Shown: positions 1 through 6,776, counted from the first letter of the stretch. The stretch is DNA of 11,093 nucleotides from Marinosulfonomonas sp. (GCA_015494385.1 WGBJ01000274.1:1-11093), one strand, 5' to 3'. Numbers and translations are program-made. Notes: generated by a model not told the origin, from the letters alone.

Positions 1-262
1 CACCCACCCGCAAGGTAACGCGCGGATCATCCCCGATACGCGCCTTTGCCTCGTCAATGAAATGCGGCTGCTTGTCAAATGCCGTCACATGCCCATCCGG
101 ACAGGCGGCCAGCAGTGGCGCAATATCCGCCCCCGAACCACAGGCCACATCACAGATCACCGCATCCTGCGCCGGACCAGCCTGCGCGGTGGCCCAAGCC
201 ACATCTGCCGCCTCGCCCGGGCCTTCGCGGGTCAGATTGCGAAACAGAGTGTAAAAGCTCAC
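1..262 (-). CDS. class I SAM-dependent methyltransferase, N-terminal part (runs off the window)
   Basis: Only the first 87 residues are inside the window; the gene continues past base 1. The visible protein has a class I SAM-binding motif I, DVACGSGAD, at about residues 38-46, and an acidic residue at the end of the next strand (AFDKQ, D63) that normally contacts the SAM ribose. The substrate cannot be told from this part. The start chosen is GTG at 262-260, which overlaps the cimA stop codon (TGA 261-259) as GTGA, so translation is probably coupled to cimA and the two share a transcript. No link between the methyltransferase and citramalate metabolism is evident; it may simply be a co-transcribed neighbour. 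The fold is fairly certain, the function unknown. Confidence 0.75.
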   Translation of the reverse strand, partial: MSFYTLFRNLTREGPGEAADVAWATAQAGPAQDAVICDVACGSGADIAPLLAACPDGHVTAFDKQPHFIDEAKARIGDDPRVTLRVG

Positions 263-1878
263 ACCCCTGCCCCGTCGCGGATCAGTTTCCAGTTGATCGC
301 GTCCAGCAGGGCCTCGAAGCTGGCGTCAACAATGTTGGGCGACACCCCGACGGTGGACCAGCGATGTCCCGCGCCATCCTCGCTGTCGATGATCACGCGG
401 GTTTTTGCTTCGGTGCCGCCATCGGTGATGCGCACCTTGAAATCCACCAGCCGCATGTCGTCGATACAGGCCTGATACGGCCCCATGTCCTTGGCCAGCG
501 CCTTGGCCAATGCGTTGACCGGCCCGCGATCATGCCCTTCGGCGTCCATGCTTTCAGAGACCGACAGTTTCTTGTCGTCACCGATTTTCACAACCACCAC
601 GGCCTCGGACAGGCTGACCATTTTGTTATACTTGTTTTTCCTGCGCTCGACCGTCACCTTGTAGCGCTTGACCTCGAAAAACTCCGGCAACAACCCCAGT
701 TCGCGCCGCGCCACCAGTTCGAAACTGGCTTGGGCTGTGTCATAGGAATAGCCCTCTTCCTCGCGCTGTTTGATCACTTCGAGGATACGGCCAAGCGCCG
801 GATCCCCCTTTTCCACCGCCAGCCCTGCATCGGCCAGACGTTTGCGCAGGTTCGATTGCCCCGCCTGATTGGACATCGGAATAATCCGCGCGTTGCCCAC
901 CATTTCGGGGTCGATATGTTCATAGGTCGACGGGTCTTTCAGGATCGCACTGGCGTGCAGCCCCGCCTTGTGGGCAAAGGCGCTGGCCCCGACATAGGCG
1001 GCCTGATTTTTCGGCACGCGGTTCAGGATGTCGTCCAACTGGCGACTGATTTTCACCAGCCCTTGCAACGCGTCCTTTGTGATGCCGGTTTCATAGCGTT
1101 CGGCCAGTTGTGGTTTCAGCAACAGAGTGGGGATCAGCGTGGTCAGATTGGCGTTGCCGCAACGTTCGCCCAGCCCGTTCAGCGTGCCCTGCACCTGCCG
1201 CGCACCGGCGTCGATCGCGGCCAGTGATCCGGCCACGGCGTTTTCGGTGTCATTGTGGGTGTGGATGCCGATATGCGTGCCCGGCACGCCCGCGTCGATT
1301 ACTGCTTTGGTGATTTCCGCGATTTCGTCGGGCAAAGTGCCGCCGTTGGTGTCGCATAGAACCACCCAGCGGCAACCGGATTCATAGGCGGCGAGCGCGC
1401 ATTGCAAGACGTAATCGGGGTTGGCCTTGTAGCCGTCAAAGAAGTGTTCGGCGTCAAACAGTGCTTCGCGTTTGTTGGCGGTGATGTGTTTGAAACTGGC
1501 GATCAGGTTTTCGAGGTTTTCGTCCAGTGTAATGCCAAGCGCGGTTTCCACATGGAAGGGGTGCGATTTGCCGACCAGACAGACGGCGGCGGTATTGGCG
1601 TTCATCACGGCGGCCAAAACATCGTCGTTTTCCGCCGACCGACCGCTGCGTTTGGTCATGCCGAACGCGGCCATGGTGGCGTTTGTTTTCGGGGCCGCGT
1701 CGAAAAAGCCGCTGTCGGTGGGGTTGGCACCGGGCCAGCCGCCCTCAATGTAATCAACGCCAAGGGTATCAAGCATTTCCGCGATCTGGATTTTCTCGGG
1801 GGTGCTGAATTGAACACCTTGGGTTTGTTGCCCGTCACGCAACGTGGTGTCGTAGATGTAGAGGCGGTCTTTCATCAT
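259..1878 (-). CDS. cimA: (R)-citramalate synthase
   Basis: Condenses acetyl-CoA with pyruvate to (R)-citramalate, the first step of the threonine-independent route to 2-oxobutanoate and isoleucine; cytoplasmic. The protein has 539 residues, usual for this CimA class, and is a DRE-TIM metallolyase related to LeuA. Motif DTTLRDGQQ at 10-18 holds the catalytic Arg14 and metal-binding Asp15; HTHND at 206-210 gives the metal-binding histidines; GLGERCGNANL at 235-245 is the second family signature. The barrel spans about 4-270, and a LeuA-type regulatory and dimerisation domain, usually the site of feedback inhibition by isoleucine, fills about 395-535. The frame is open 27 codons further upstream, but that stretch comes from the repeat-rich spacer and reads as low-quality protein, so the paired ATGs at 1878/1875 are preferred. 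It lies 175 nt after cysS and overlaps the methyltransferase start. 2-Isopropylmalate synthase is the main alternative, less likely because of the DGQQTQGVQFS context. Confidence 0.92.
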   Translation of the reverse strand: MMKDRLYIYDTTLRDGQQTQGVQFSTPEKIQIAEMLDTLGVDYIEGGWPGANPTDSGFFDAAPKTNATMAAFGMTKRSGRSAENDDVLAAVMNANTAAVCLVGKSHPFHVETALGITLDENLENLIASFKHITANKREALFDAEHFFDGYKANPDYVLQCALAAYESGCRWVVLCDTNGGTLPDEIAEITKAVIDAGVPGTHIGIHTHNDTENAVAGSLAAIDAGARQVQGTLNGLGERCGNANLTTLIPTLLLKPQLAERYETGITKDALQGLVKISRQLDDILNRVPKNQAAYVGASAFAHKAGLHASAILKDPSTYEHIDPEMVGNARIIPMSNQAGQSNLRKRLADAGLAVEKGDPALGRILEVIKQREEEGYSYDTAQASFELVARRELGLLPEFFEVKRYKVTVERRKNKYNKMVSLSEAVVVVKIGDDKKLSVSESMDAEGHDRGPVNALAKALAKDMGPYQACIDDMRLVDFKVRITDGGTEAKTRVIIDSEDGAGHRWSTVGVSPNIVDASFEALLDAINWKLIRDGAGV

Positions 1879-1901
1879 AGCACACCCCGCCCGGCTTGCC
1901 C

Positions 1902-2031
1902 GGGCAGCGCCCGACCCTCCCCCCGGGAGGGCGCTTCTGCAGCGTTTGATTTTAGACAACCCGTTGAGGACCCTTCACCGGAATGCTCAGCCAATCCCAA
2001 GCAAACGCCCACCCAGGGTCGGGCGCTGCCC
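1902..2031. repeat. inverted-repeat element in the cysS-cimA spacer (REP/MITE-like)
   Basis: A perfect 17-bp inverted repeat has its arms at 1902-1918 (GGGCAGCGCCCGACCCT) and 2015-2031 (AGGGTCGGGCGCTGCCC). A nested 7-bp pair sits inside it, GCGTTTG 1942-1948 with CAAACGC 2002-2008. Each arm can also fold on itself (GGGC-AGC-GCCC). A further hairpin, CCCTCCC 1915-1921 with GGGAGGG 1925-1931, shares bases with the left arm, so the folds compete. No open frame of note lies inside and no target-site duplication is visible. The architecture resembles the dispersed intergenic palindromic elements of alphaproteobacterial genomes. In a cysS-cimA transcript it would form a large stem that could attenuate or protect the RNA. 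Confidence 0.7.
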
Positions 2032-2040
2032 TGTGTTGAG

Positions 2041-2056
2041 TGAACTTTAAAGTTCA
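2041..2056. repeat. 16-bp perfect palindrome over the cysS stop codon
   Basis: TGAACTTTAAAGTTCA reads the same on both strands and contains the cysS stop codon (TGA at 2056-2054). It sits 9 bp from the end of the 130-bp inverted-repeat element. No T-run follows in the cysS direction, so it is not a standard terminator. It could be a protein-binding site or a remnant of a recombination junction; its role is unknown. Confidence 0.6.
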
Positions 2057-3646
2057 TTTGTATTTTCCCATAAGTTTGGATGAATTCCGCCTTAGATCTT
2101 CAAGCGCATATTCTAAAGCAATATCTGCTTTTTTTCTTGCATCGGCGGAAATCAAACCGCTTGAAAATCCATGCAGCCCCGTCCCATCGATATTGATCTC
2201 CACTCCAAGCTGACTAGAATCGTCCAAAAACTTGAAAAGCTCTTCCTGATTACCAGCCTCATGTAATTTGCGTGCTTCGCTATATCTCGCGCGTCCAAGC
2301 AGCCCTCTAGTTGGAAAACCGTAAGAACCATCAGCACGGTCAAATACCGCAACTCCGAGCAGATTTAGCGCATGGCGGAGACTATCTGCTTCTTCGTAGG
2401 CTTTGTTCCGACGAAGTTCCGCACGCAACCTAAGAATTTCAACTATATTTTTATTATCGTTGAACGAGGCGTATTCCCAAGAAAACCAATCGCCTAACTC
2501 ATCTGTTAGCAAACCGACTAATCTTGCCGATCCTTTTAATGCCGCTCCATTTCCTTGATCAGCAAGGCGCGTTAACTCTGTTAATACTTGGGATGTATTC
2601 AGGTCATTAGATAGACATTCCACAACAGCAACATCTATATCCCCTTCACCACGAACATTTTCAATAAGCGCGCGCCATTTTTCGAGAGTCTTCTTTGCGT
2701 TTTCTGCCTTCGCGGCCGTCCAGTCCATCGGCTTGCGGTAATGCGTGCTGAGGAACACAAACCGTATCACCTCGCCCGGGACGCCCTGCTCCAGCAGGTC
2801 ACGCACGGTAAAGAAATTGCCCAGTGACTTGGACATTTTCTTGCCTTCAACCTGCAACATCTCGTTGTGCATCCAGTAACGGGCAAAATCGCCCTTCGGA
2901 TGGGCACAGCAGCTTTGCGCGATTTCGTTTTCATGGTGCGGGAACATCAGATCATTGCCGCCGCCGTGAATGTCGAAACTATCCCCAAGCAATTCATAGG
3001 ACATCGCGGAACATTCGATATGCCAGCCCGGACGGCCATAGCCCCAAGGGGACTCCCACCCCGGCTGATCACCGCTTGACGGTTTCCACAGCACAAAATC
3101 CATCGGGTTGAGTTTATAGGGGGCGACCTCGACACGGCTGCCGGCGATCATGTCCTTGACCGTGCGGCCTGACAGCGCCCCGTAGTTTTCATAGCTTTCG
3201 ACCGCGAACAGAACATGGCCCTCGGCCTCATACGCATGACCGCCCGCGATCAACTCCTCGATCATCGTTACCATCTGCCCAATATACTGCGTGGCCCGCG
3301 GCATGTGGTCCGGCTCGCGCGCGCCCAGTGCTGCCATATCTTCCAAGAACCACTGCGTCGTTTCGCTTGTTATCTGCCCGATCTCGCGCCCGCTTTCCTC
3401 GGCCCGCGCGATGATCTTGTCGTCCACATCAGTGAAATTGCGCACATAAGTGACGTGATCTTCACCATAGACATGGCGCAGCAACCGGTTCAGCACGTCA
3501 AACACCACCACAGGGCGCGCGTTGCCCAGATGGGCACGGTCATAAACTGTGGGGCCGCAGACGTACATGCGCACGTCATTAACATCTATCGGGGTAAAGA
3601 CCTCTTTCTTGCGGGTCCTGGTGTTGTGCAGTTTGATTTCGACCAT
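2054..3646 (-). CDS. cysS: cysteinyl-tRNA synthetase, with a long C-terminal region of different composition
   Basis: Charges tRNA-Cys with cysteine; cytoplasmic class I synthetase. The 530-residue protein shows the HIGH-type motif as HLGN (39-42), KMSKS at 270-274, and all zinc ligands of the family: Cys30, Cys212 in WHIECS, His237 and Glu241 in PHHENE. The anticodon-binding region follows from about 310. The start at 3646 is chosen because GAGGA lies 5 nt upstream; an in-frame ATG at 3667 has AGGGGA directly against it, too close for a good site. Two oddities are visible. The protein is longer than the roughly 460-500 residues common in this family, with about 95 extra residues after the region like [13 protein letters not shown] (415-427). 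And the 3' part, from about base 2705 down (residue 314 on), is about 45% GC, against about 57% in the next 600 bases, with codons such as CTA, TTA, GTA and ACA that are scarce nearby. The catalytic half is intact, so the gene is probably functional. Confidence 0.93.
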   Translation of the reverse strand: MVEIKLHNTRTRKKEVFTPIDVNDVRMYVCGPTVYDRAHLGNARPVVVFDVLNRLLRHVYGEDHVTYVRNFTDVDDKIIARAEESGREIGQITSETTQWFLEDMAALGAREPDHMPRATQYIGQMVTMIEELIAGGHAYEAEGHVLFAVESYENYGALSGRTVKDMIAGSRVEVAPYKLNPMDFVLWKPSSGDQPGWESPWGYGRPGWHIECSAMSYELLGDSFDIHGGGNDLMFPHHENEIAQSCCAHPKGDFARYWMHNEMLQVEGKKMSKSLGNFFTVRDLLEQGVPGEVIRFVFLSTHYRKPMDWTAAKAENAKKTLEKWRALIENVRGEGDIDVAVVECLSNDLNTSQVLTELTRLADQGNGAALKGSARLVGLLTDELGDWFSWEYASFNDNKNIVEILRLRAELRRNKAYEEADSLRHALNLLGVAVFDRADGSYGFPTRGLLGRARYSEARKLHEAGNQEELFKFLDDSSQLGVEINIDGTGLHGFSSGLISADARKKADIALEYALEDLRRNSSKLMGKYK

Positions 3647-3949
3647 GATATCCTCGTCAGGCGGCATTCCCCTGCGGGCATATCAACTTCGGTTTGTGAT
3701 GGAAAACGAAAAGAACAGCCCGCGTGACCTATGTCAGCAGATAATGCAAATACAGCAAATTACGGTGTTCTGTTTCATACCCGTTTGCTAGCAGATTATT
3801 GCAGCCCTGACAAGAAGCCGGATGGAACCAATCTGTCACGTTCTTTGCACCGGTTTGGCCATAAACTATCGTTTAAACCCGTTCTGGAAACAATCGGCAG
3901 CCTTAAAAATTACCCTTGGTTAATTTTTTCTTTCATGCGGGAATAATAT

Positions 3950-3970
3950 ATTATGATGTAATATCATAAT
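3950..3970. promoter_or_regulatory. 21-bp dyad-symmetric site, candidate operator
   Basis: ATTATGAT (3950-3957) and ATCATAAT (3963-3970) are perfect inverted copies separated by GTAAT. Symmetry of this size in an AT-rich upstream region is typical of an operator for a dimeric repressor. It does not match a regulator box I can name; a distant likeness to Fur-family boxes is not enough to assign it. Without a T-run it is unlikely to be a terminator. It lies about 200 bp upstream of the secreted-protein start and about 300 bp from cysS. Confidence 0.4.
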
Positions 3971-3993
3971 GTTAGGGCTAAACTTTTGTTTGA

Positions 3994-4023
3994 TAGGCGG
4001 TTTGGTGATCCAATATTCGCCTA
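3994..4023 (+). other. stem-loop with internal loop in the long leader
   Basis: TAGGCG (3994-3999) pairs with CGCCTA (4018-4023), and inside it TTGG (4002-4005) pairs with CCAA (4010-4013) around a TGAT tetraloop. The two helices are separated by an asymmetric internal loop. Read on the plus strand it could be a 5'-UTR element of the secreted-protein gene, or part of a small RNA. No T-run follows. Confidence 0.35.
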
Positions 4024-4133
4024 ATAAACTTCTGATCAATACACAACAACCGCTGATTGCAACAATAGTATCTCACTCAAACAGCAAAACCACTCACTCA
4101 CGGTACGCTTAATGGGGACGAAACCAAAACAAT

Positions 4134-4146
4134 GCCCGTTACGGGC
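4134..4146 (+). other. short GC-rich palindrome just ahead of the secreted-protein start
   Basis: GCCCGTTACGGGC is a perfect 13-nt palindrome around a central T. It lies in an AT-rich context, 10 nt before the AAGGG ribosome binding site (4156-4160) of the next gene. A 1-nt loop disfavours a tight RNA hairpin, so a DNA-binding site is equally possible. A related sequence, CCCGGTAACGGG, follows the gene. Confidence 0.35.
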
Positions 4147-4168
4147 TATCATGAAAAGGGAATGAAAA

Positions 4169-4570
4169 ATGAAAAAACTTCTGACAAGCACGGCGGCAAT
4201 TGCGATTTTGGCATCGACACTCGGTGCGAATACTGCATTTGCACAAGCTGCAATTACGGACCCTGATCCGACAGCCCCAACCTCGACTCCTACACAAGTC
4301 CAGACAGACACAACAACAACAACTGGCACCGGAACAGGTACGGGCGCAGCCACCGACACGGGAACCGGAACAGGAACAGGCACCGGAACAGGCTCCGGCT
4401 CCGGTGGCTCTGATGACGACAGCGATCACGATGATCACGATGACGACAGCGATCATGGCGACAGCAGTGATCACGGCGACAGCGACGGTGGTCATGGTGA
4501 CGGCGGCCATGGTGGCGGTGGCGAAGGTGGCGGTGGCGAAGGTGGCGAAGGTGGAGATGGTGACGATTAA
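4169..4570 (+). CDS. secreted low-complexity acidic protein (Thr-Gly repeats, Asp/His-rich, Gly/Glu-rich tail)
   Basis: I do not recognise a family. The 133-residue product begins with a clear Sec signal peptide (positive MKK, hydrophobic core about 8-20, AFA cleavage site near 25/26), so it should be periplasmic or extracellular. After a Pro/Thr linker (30-50) come alternating Thr-Gly repeats (53-78), a stretch of Asp, Ser and His with units such as SDHDDHDDDSDHGDSSDHGD (81-103), and a Gly/Glu/His tail ending in GDGDD. There is no cysteine. The mature part is very acidic and surely disordered; repeated Asp/His clusters could bind divalent metals, which is inference. AAGGG (4156-4160) lies 8 nt before the ATG. 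An overlapping frame and the opposite strand are also open because of the repeats, but the signal peptide, ribosome binding site and terminator support this frame. It is its own transcription unit, 184 nt before eptA. Confidence 0.75.
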   Translation: MKKLLTSTAAIAILASTLGANTAFAQAAITDPDPTAPTSTPTQVQTDTTTTTGTGTGTGAATDTGTGTGTGTGTGSGSGGSDDDSDHDDHDDDSDHGDSSDHGDSDGGHGDGGHGGGGEGGGGEGGEGGDGDD

Positions 4571-4590
4571 TACCCTTCAAAACCGACACG

Positions 4591-4602
4591 CCCGGTAACG
4601 GG
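4591..4602 (+). other. small hairpin with GTAA tetraloop
   Basis: CCCG-GTAA-CGGG folds into a 4-bp stem closed by a GNRA-type tetraloop, 20 nt after the stop codon of the secreted-protein gene and just before its terminator. It may stabilise the 3' end of the mRNA. Confidence 0.35.
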
Positions 4603-4610
4603 TAACCTGG

Positions 4611-4647
4611 CCCCTCTGGTGTACTCTCCGCGCCAGAGGGGTTTTTT
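4611..4647 (+). terminator. Rho-independent terminator of the secreted-protein gene
   Basis: CCCCTCTGG (4611-4619) pairs perfectly with CCAGAGGGG (4633-4641) across a 13-nt loop and is followed directly by six Ts (4642-4647). This is a textbook intrinsic terminator. It separates the small secreted-protein gene from the eptA operon. Confidence 0.9.
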
Positions 4648-4683
4648 CATGTTTCGGCAATAAACCCGCCACATAAACAAACC

Positions 4684-4729
4684 TTGGTGGAAATCACTGT
4701 TCAGACTGTTTAAGTAAGACCGCAAGTAA
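4684..4729 (+). promoter_or_regulatory. region with short direct repeats upstream of eptA
   Basis: Between the terminator and eptA lie two 9-nt near-repeats, ACTGTTCAG (4696-4704) and ACTGTTTAA (4705-4713), followed by two copies of AAGTAA 12 nt apart (4712-4717 and 4724-4729). A TTGGTG at 4684-4689 could be a -35 box, but no good -10 follows. Direct repeats of this kind can bind OmpR/PhoB-type regulators; the 9-nt period does not fit a standard Pho box, which has 11. Confidence 0.25.
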
Positions 4730-4754
4730 CAAGACAACGAACAGGCTCCCAAAT

Positions 4755-6386
4755 ATGAAACTCGAAAATCAAGCTGATCAACGCGGTATTTCACCCGTTC
4801 TTCTGAGCATCATCGTCGCGGCCTTTATCATGGCTGCGTATAACAACACCTTCTGGGGCAAGGCCCAGCGGGTATTCGAGGGCAACATGCTGCATGTCGC
4901 CCTGTTCGGGCTGGCTGTTTTCGGGCTGGTTCTGTTTATCATCGCGCTGTTTTCCAACAAGTGGCTGCAAAAACCGTTCCTGATCCTGCTGCTGATGACT
5001 GGCGGGGTGTCGTCCTATTATATGGACACGCTGGGGGTGATGATTGACCGCGACATGATCCAGAACGTCATGACCACTACAATGCAAGAGGGCAAACATC
5101 TGATCACCTTCGGCTTTATCAGCCATGTGGTGATCTATGCGATCATCCCGTCGCTGTTTGTGCTGTTGGTCAGGGTCAAGCGCCCGCCCTTTCTGAAATC
5201 GCTGATCCGTCAGGGTGTTCTGGCCGTTGTCGCCTTTGCGCTATTTGCCGGACTGCTGATGGCCAATTTCAAGAACTTTTCGGGCGCGATCCATGACAAC
5301 AAGGATCTGATGGGCAGCTTCCAGCCCGGCGCACCGCTGACCAGCACCGTCCGCTATGCCAATATGGTGCTGAACACCCGCGATATTGTGCTGCAACCCC
5401 GTGGTGAAGACGCCGTAAAGGGTCCGTTGATCAAGGCCGAGGACAAACCCGTTCTGACCGTGATCATGCTGGGCGAAACCGTGCGGGCGCAGAATTTCGG
5501 CCTGAACGGTTACGAGCGCGACACCACCCCTGAACTGGGCGCACGCGACGATGTGATTGCCTTTCAGGACGTCAGCAGCTGCGGCACCGCCACTGCCACA
5601 TCCCTGCCCTGCATGTTCTCGCGGTTTGATCGCGGCAGCTATTCCTATGAAAAGGGTCTGGGCAATGAAAACCTGCTGGATATCCTGAACCGTGCCGGCG
5701 TGCATGTAGAGTGGTGGGACAACAACACCGGCCACAAAGGCGTTGCCGACCGTGTCGACAGCCGTGTGCTGACCTATAGCAAAGACCCCGAATATTGCGC
5801 CGTGGGCGAATGTAACGACGGCATCTTTCTGCCCGACCTGCAAAAGGCCATCGACAATATTACCGAAGACACCGTTCTGGTGATGCACCACATCGGCAGC
5901 CACGGCCCCGCCTATTACCTGCGTTACCCCAAGGAATACGAACGTTTCACCCCCACCTGTGACAAGACCGAGCTGAAAACCTGCACCCAGCAGGAAATCA
6001 TCAACACCTATGACAACACGCTGGCCTATACCGACCATGTTCTGGCCGAAACCATCAAGATGCTGGAAAATCAGGACAAGGCCGTGGCGACGATGATCTA
6101 TATATCCGACCACGGGGAATCGCTGGGTGAAGGTGGTTTGTATCTGCATGGCACCCCCTACTTCATGGCGCCGGAAACCCAGTACAAAGTGCCGTTTGTG
6201 ATCTGGATGTCCAAGGACTACGAAAAAGATTTCGACGTTGACCCCACTTGCCTCGAGGCCCGCGCACAGGAACCGGCAACCCATGCCAACCTGTTCCACT
6301 CGGTTCTGGGGCTGATGGATATTTCCACCGAAGAACGCAATCCCGATCTGGACGTGTTTTCCGCCTGCCGCACCAAAACGGAGTAA
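4755..6386 (+). CDS. eptA: phosphoethanolamine transferase (EptA/MCR family)
   Basis: Transfers phosphoethanolamine from PE to lipid A or another periplasmic glycolipid, releasing diacylglycerol; it acts in the inner membrane facing the periplasm. The 543 residues show about five hydrophobic segments (14-30, 46-67, 74-90, 120-140, 152-170), then a linker and an alkaline-phosphatase-like domain from about 230. The family's metal and catalytic residues are all present: Glu241 (LGETVRAQNFG), nucleophile Thr280 in SCGTATATSLPCMFS, Asp452-His453 in SDHGES, plus His383 (HHIGSHGP) and His465 (LYLHGTPY), almost in the numbering I recall for the Neisseria enzyme. Cysteines 276 and 286 would form a disulfide next to the nucleophile. 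The ribosome binding site is weak. It leads the dgkA-psd-pssA operon, with only 3 nt to dgkA. In other bacteria this modification lowers polymyxin sensitivity; the acceptor here is not shown by sequence. Confidence 0.93.
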   Translation: MKLENQADQRGISPVLLSIIVAAFIMAAYNNTFWGKAQRVFEGNMLHVALFGLAVFGLVLFIIALFSNKWLQKPFLILLLMTGGVSSYYMDTLGVMIDRDMIQNVMTTTMQEGKHLITFGFISHVVIYAIIPSLFVLLVRVKRPPFLKSLIRQGVLAVVAFALFAGLLMANFKNFSGAIHDNKDLMGSFQPGAPLTSTVRYANMVLNTRDIVLQPRGEDAVKGPLIKAEDKPVLTVIMLGETVRAQNFGLNGYERDTTPELGARDDVIAFQDVSSCGTATATSLPCMFSRFDRGSYSYEKGLGNENLLDILNRAGVHVEWWDNNTGHKGVADRVDSRVLTYSKDPEYCAVGECNDGIFLPDLQKAIDNITEDTVLVMHHIGSHGPAYYLRYPKEYERFTPTCDKTELKTCTQQEIINTYDNTLAYTDHVLAETIKMLENQDKAVATMIYISDHGESLGEGGLYLHGTPYFMAPETQYKVPFVIWMSKDYEKDFDVDPTCLEARAQEPATHANLFHSVLGLMDISTEERNPDLDVFSACRTKTE

Positions 6387-6389
6387 CCG

Positions 6390-6776
6390 ATGCCCCAGCC
6401 GCAAAAACCCGAACGCACCACAGGCATCAAACATGTCTTTGCCGCGGCCAGCTATTCCCTTGGCGGCATCAAATGCCTTTGGAAAGAAGCCGCCTTTCGC
6501 CAGGAGGTATTGCTCTATCTGCTGGTCATTGGCCTTTTCTTTCTGGTCGGCGCCACGCTTGCGGAATATCTGATCGCCACGATCCTTGCGCTGGTCCTGA
6601 TCGCCATCGAAGCCCTGAACACCGCCATCGAAGAGGTGGTCGACCATATTTCCCCGGACTGGAGCGAATTTGCCCGCAATGCAAAAGACCTCGGATCATT
6701 TGCCGTCATGTGTTTGTTGATTGCAAACGGGCTGTTTCTGGCTTACGTGCTGTGGCAACATCTGATCCTTGCCTAG
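6390..6776 (+). CDS. dgkA: diacylglycerol kinase (DgkA, small integral-membrane type)
   Basis: Phosphorylates diacylglycerol with ATP to phosphatidic acid in the inner membrane. The 128-residue protein has the size and layout of prokaryotic DgkA: an amphipathic N-terminus, then three membrane helices (about 40-56, 58-76, 103-124). The signature EALNTAIEEVVD (74-85) carries Glu74, Asn77, Glu81 and Asp85, which match Glu69, Asn72, Glu76 and Asp80 of the E. coli enzyme; the FARNAKDLGS motif supplies Lys99 and Asp100. It starts 3 nt after the eptA stop, so the two are co-transcribed and probably co-translated. That pairing makes sense because EptA releases diacylglycerol, which DgkA removes and recycles. 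psd follows after 13 nt. I see no defect. Confidence 0.95.
   Translation: MPQPQKPERTTGIKHVFAAASYSLGGIKCLWKEAAFRQEVLLYLLVIGLFFLVGATLAEYLIATILALVLIAIEALNTAIEEVVDHISPDWSEFARNAKDLGSFAVMCLLIANGLFLAYVLWQHLILA

Larger units (their letters stand above)
3647..4168. other. AT-rich gene-free stretch between cysS and the secreted-protein gene
   Basis: These roughly 520 bases separate two divergent genes and should hold both promoters. They are visibly AT-rich against the flanking coding DNA. Inside are a dyad-symmetric site (3950-3970), a two-part stem-loop (3994-4023) and a short GC-rich palindrome (4134-4146), listed separately. One 71-codon open frame (3731-3946, plus) lacks a ribosome binding site and recognisable protein character, so I do not call it. 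I could not pick convincing -35/-10 boxes for cysS. No tRNA or known riboswitch is recognisable. Confidence 0.6.

Noticed and set aside
79..1227. Long plus-strand open frame (382 codons) opposite cimA
   Set aside because: It is antisense to a well-supported gene, is rich in His, Gln and Arg as shadow frames of GC-rich genes are, and shows no family motif.
1879..1959. 27-codon N-terminal extension of CimA from an upstream start
   Set aside because: It is coded by the repeat element and spacer, and the paired ATGs at 1878/1875 give the usual family start just before the DTTLRDG motif.
3731..3946. 71-codon plus-strand frame upstream of the secreted-protein gene
   Set aside because: No ribosome binding site, no signal peptide or domain, and it overlaps the expected promoter region of cysS.
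4320..4560. Possible CRISPR-like or satellite array in the repeats of the secreted-protein gene
   Set aside because: The repeats are short, in-frame, imperfect codon repeats with no spacers; they are protein low complexity.
4139..4589. Several other open frames over the secreted-protein gene on both strands
   Set aside because: The simple repeats keep most frames free of stops. Only the 4169 frame has a signal peptide, a ribosome binding site and a matching terminator.
4696..4713. Pho box upstream of eptA
   Set aside because: The CTGTT repeats are 9 nt apart, not 11, and the half-sites do not match CTGTCAT well.
5241..6647. Long minus-strand open frame (468 codons) opposite eptA and dgkA
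   Set aside because: It mirrors two genes with intact catalytic motifs, has shadow-like composition, and crosses their boundary without a reason.
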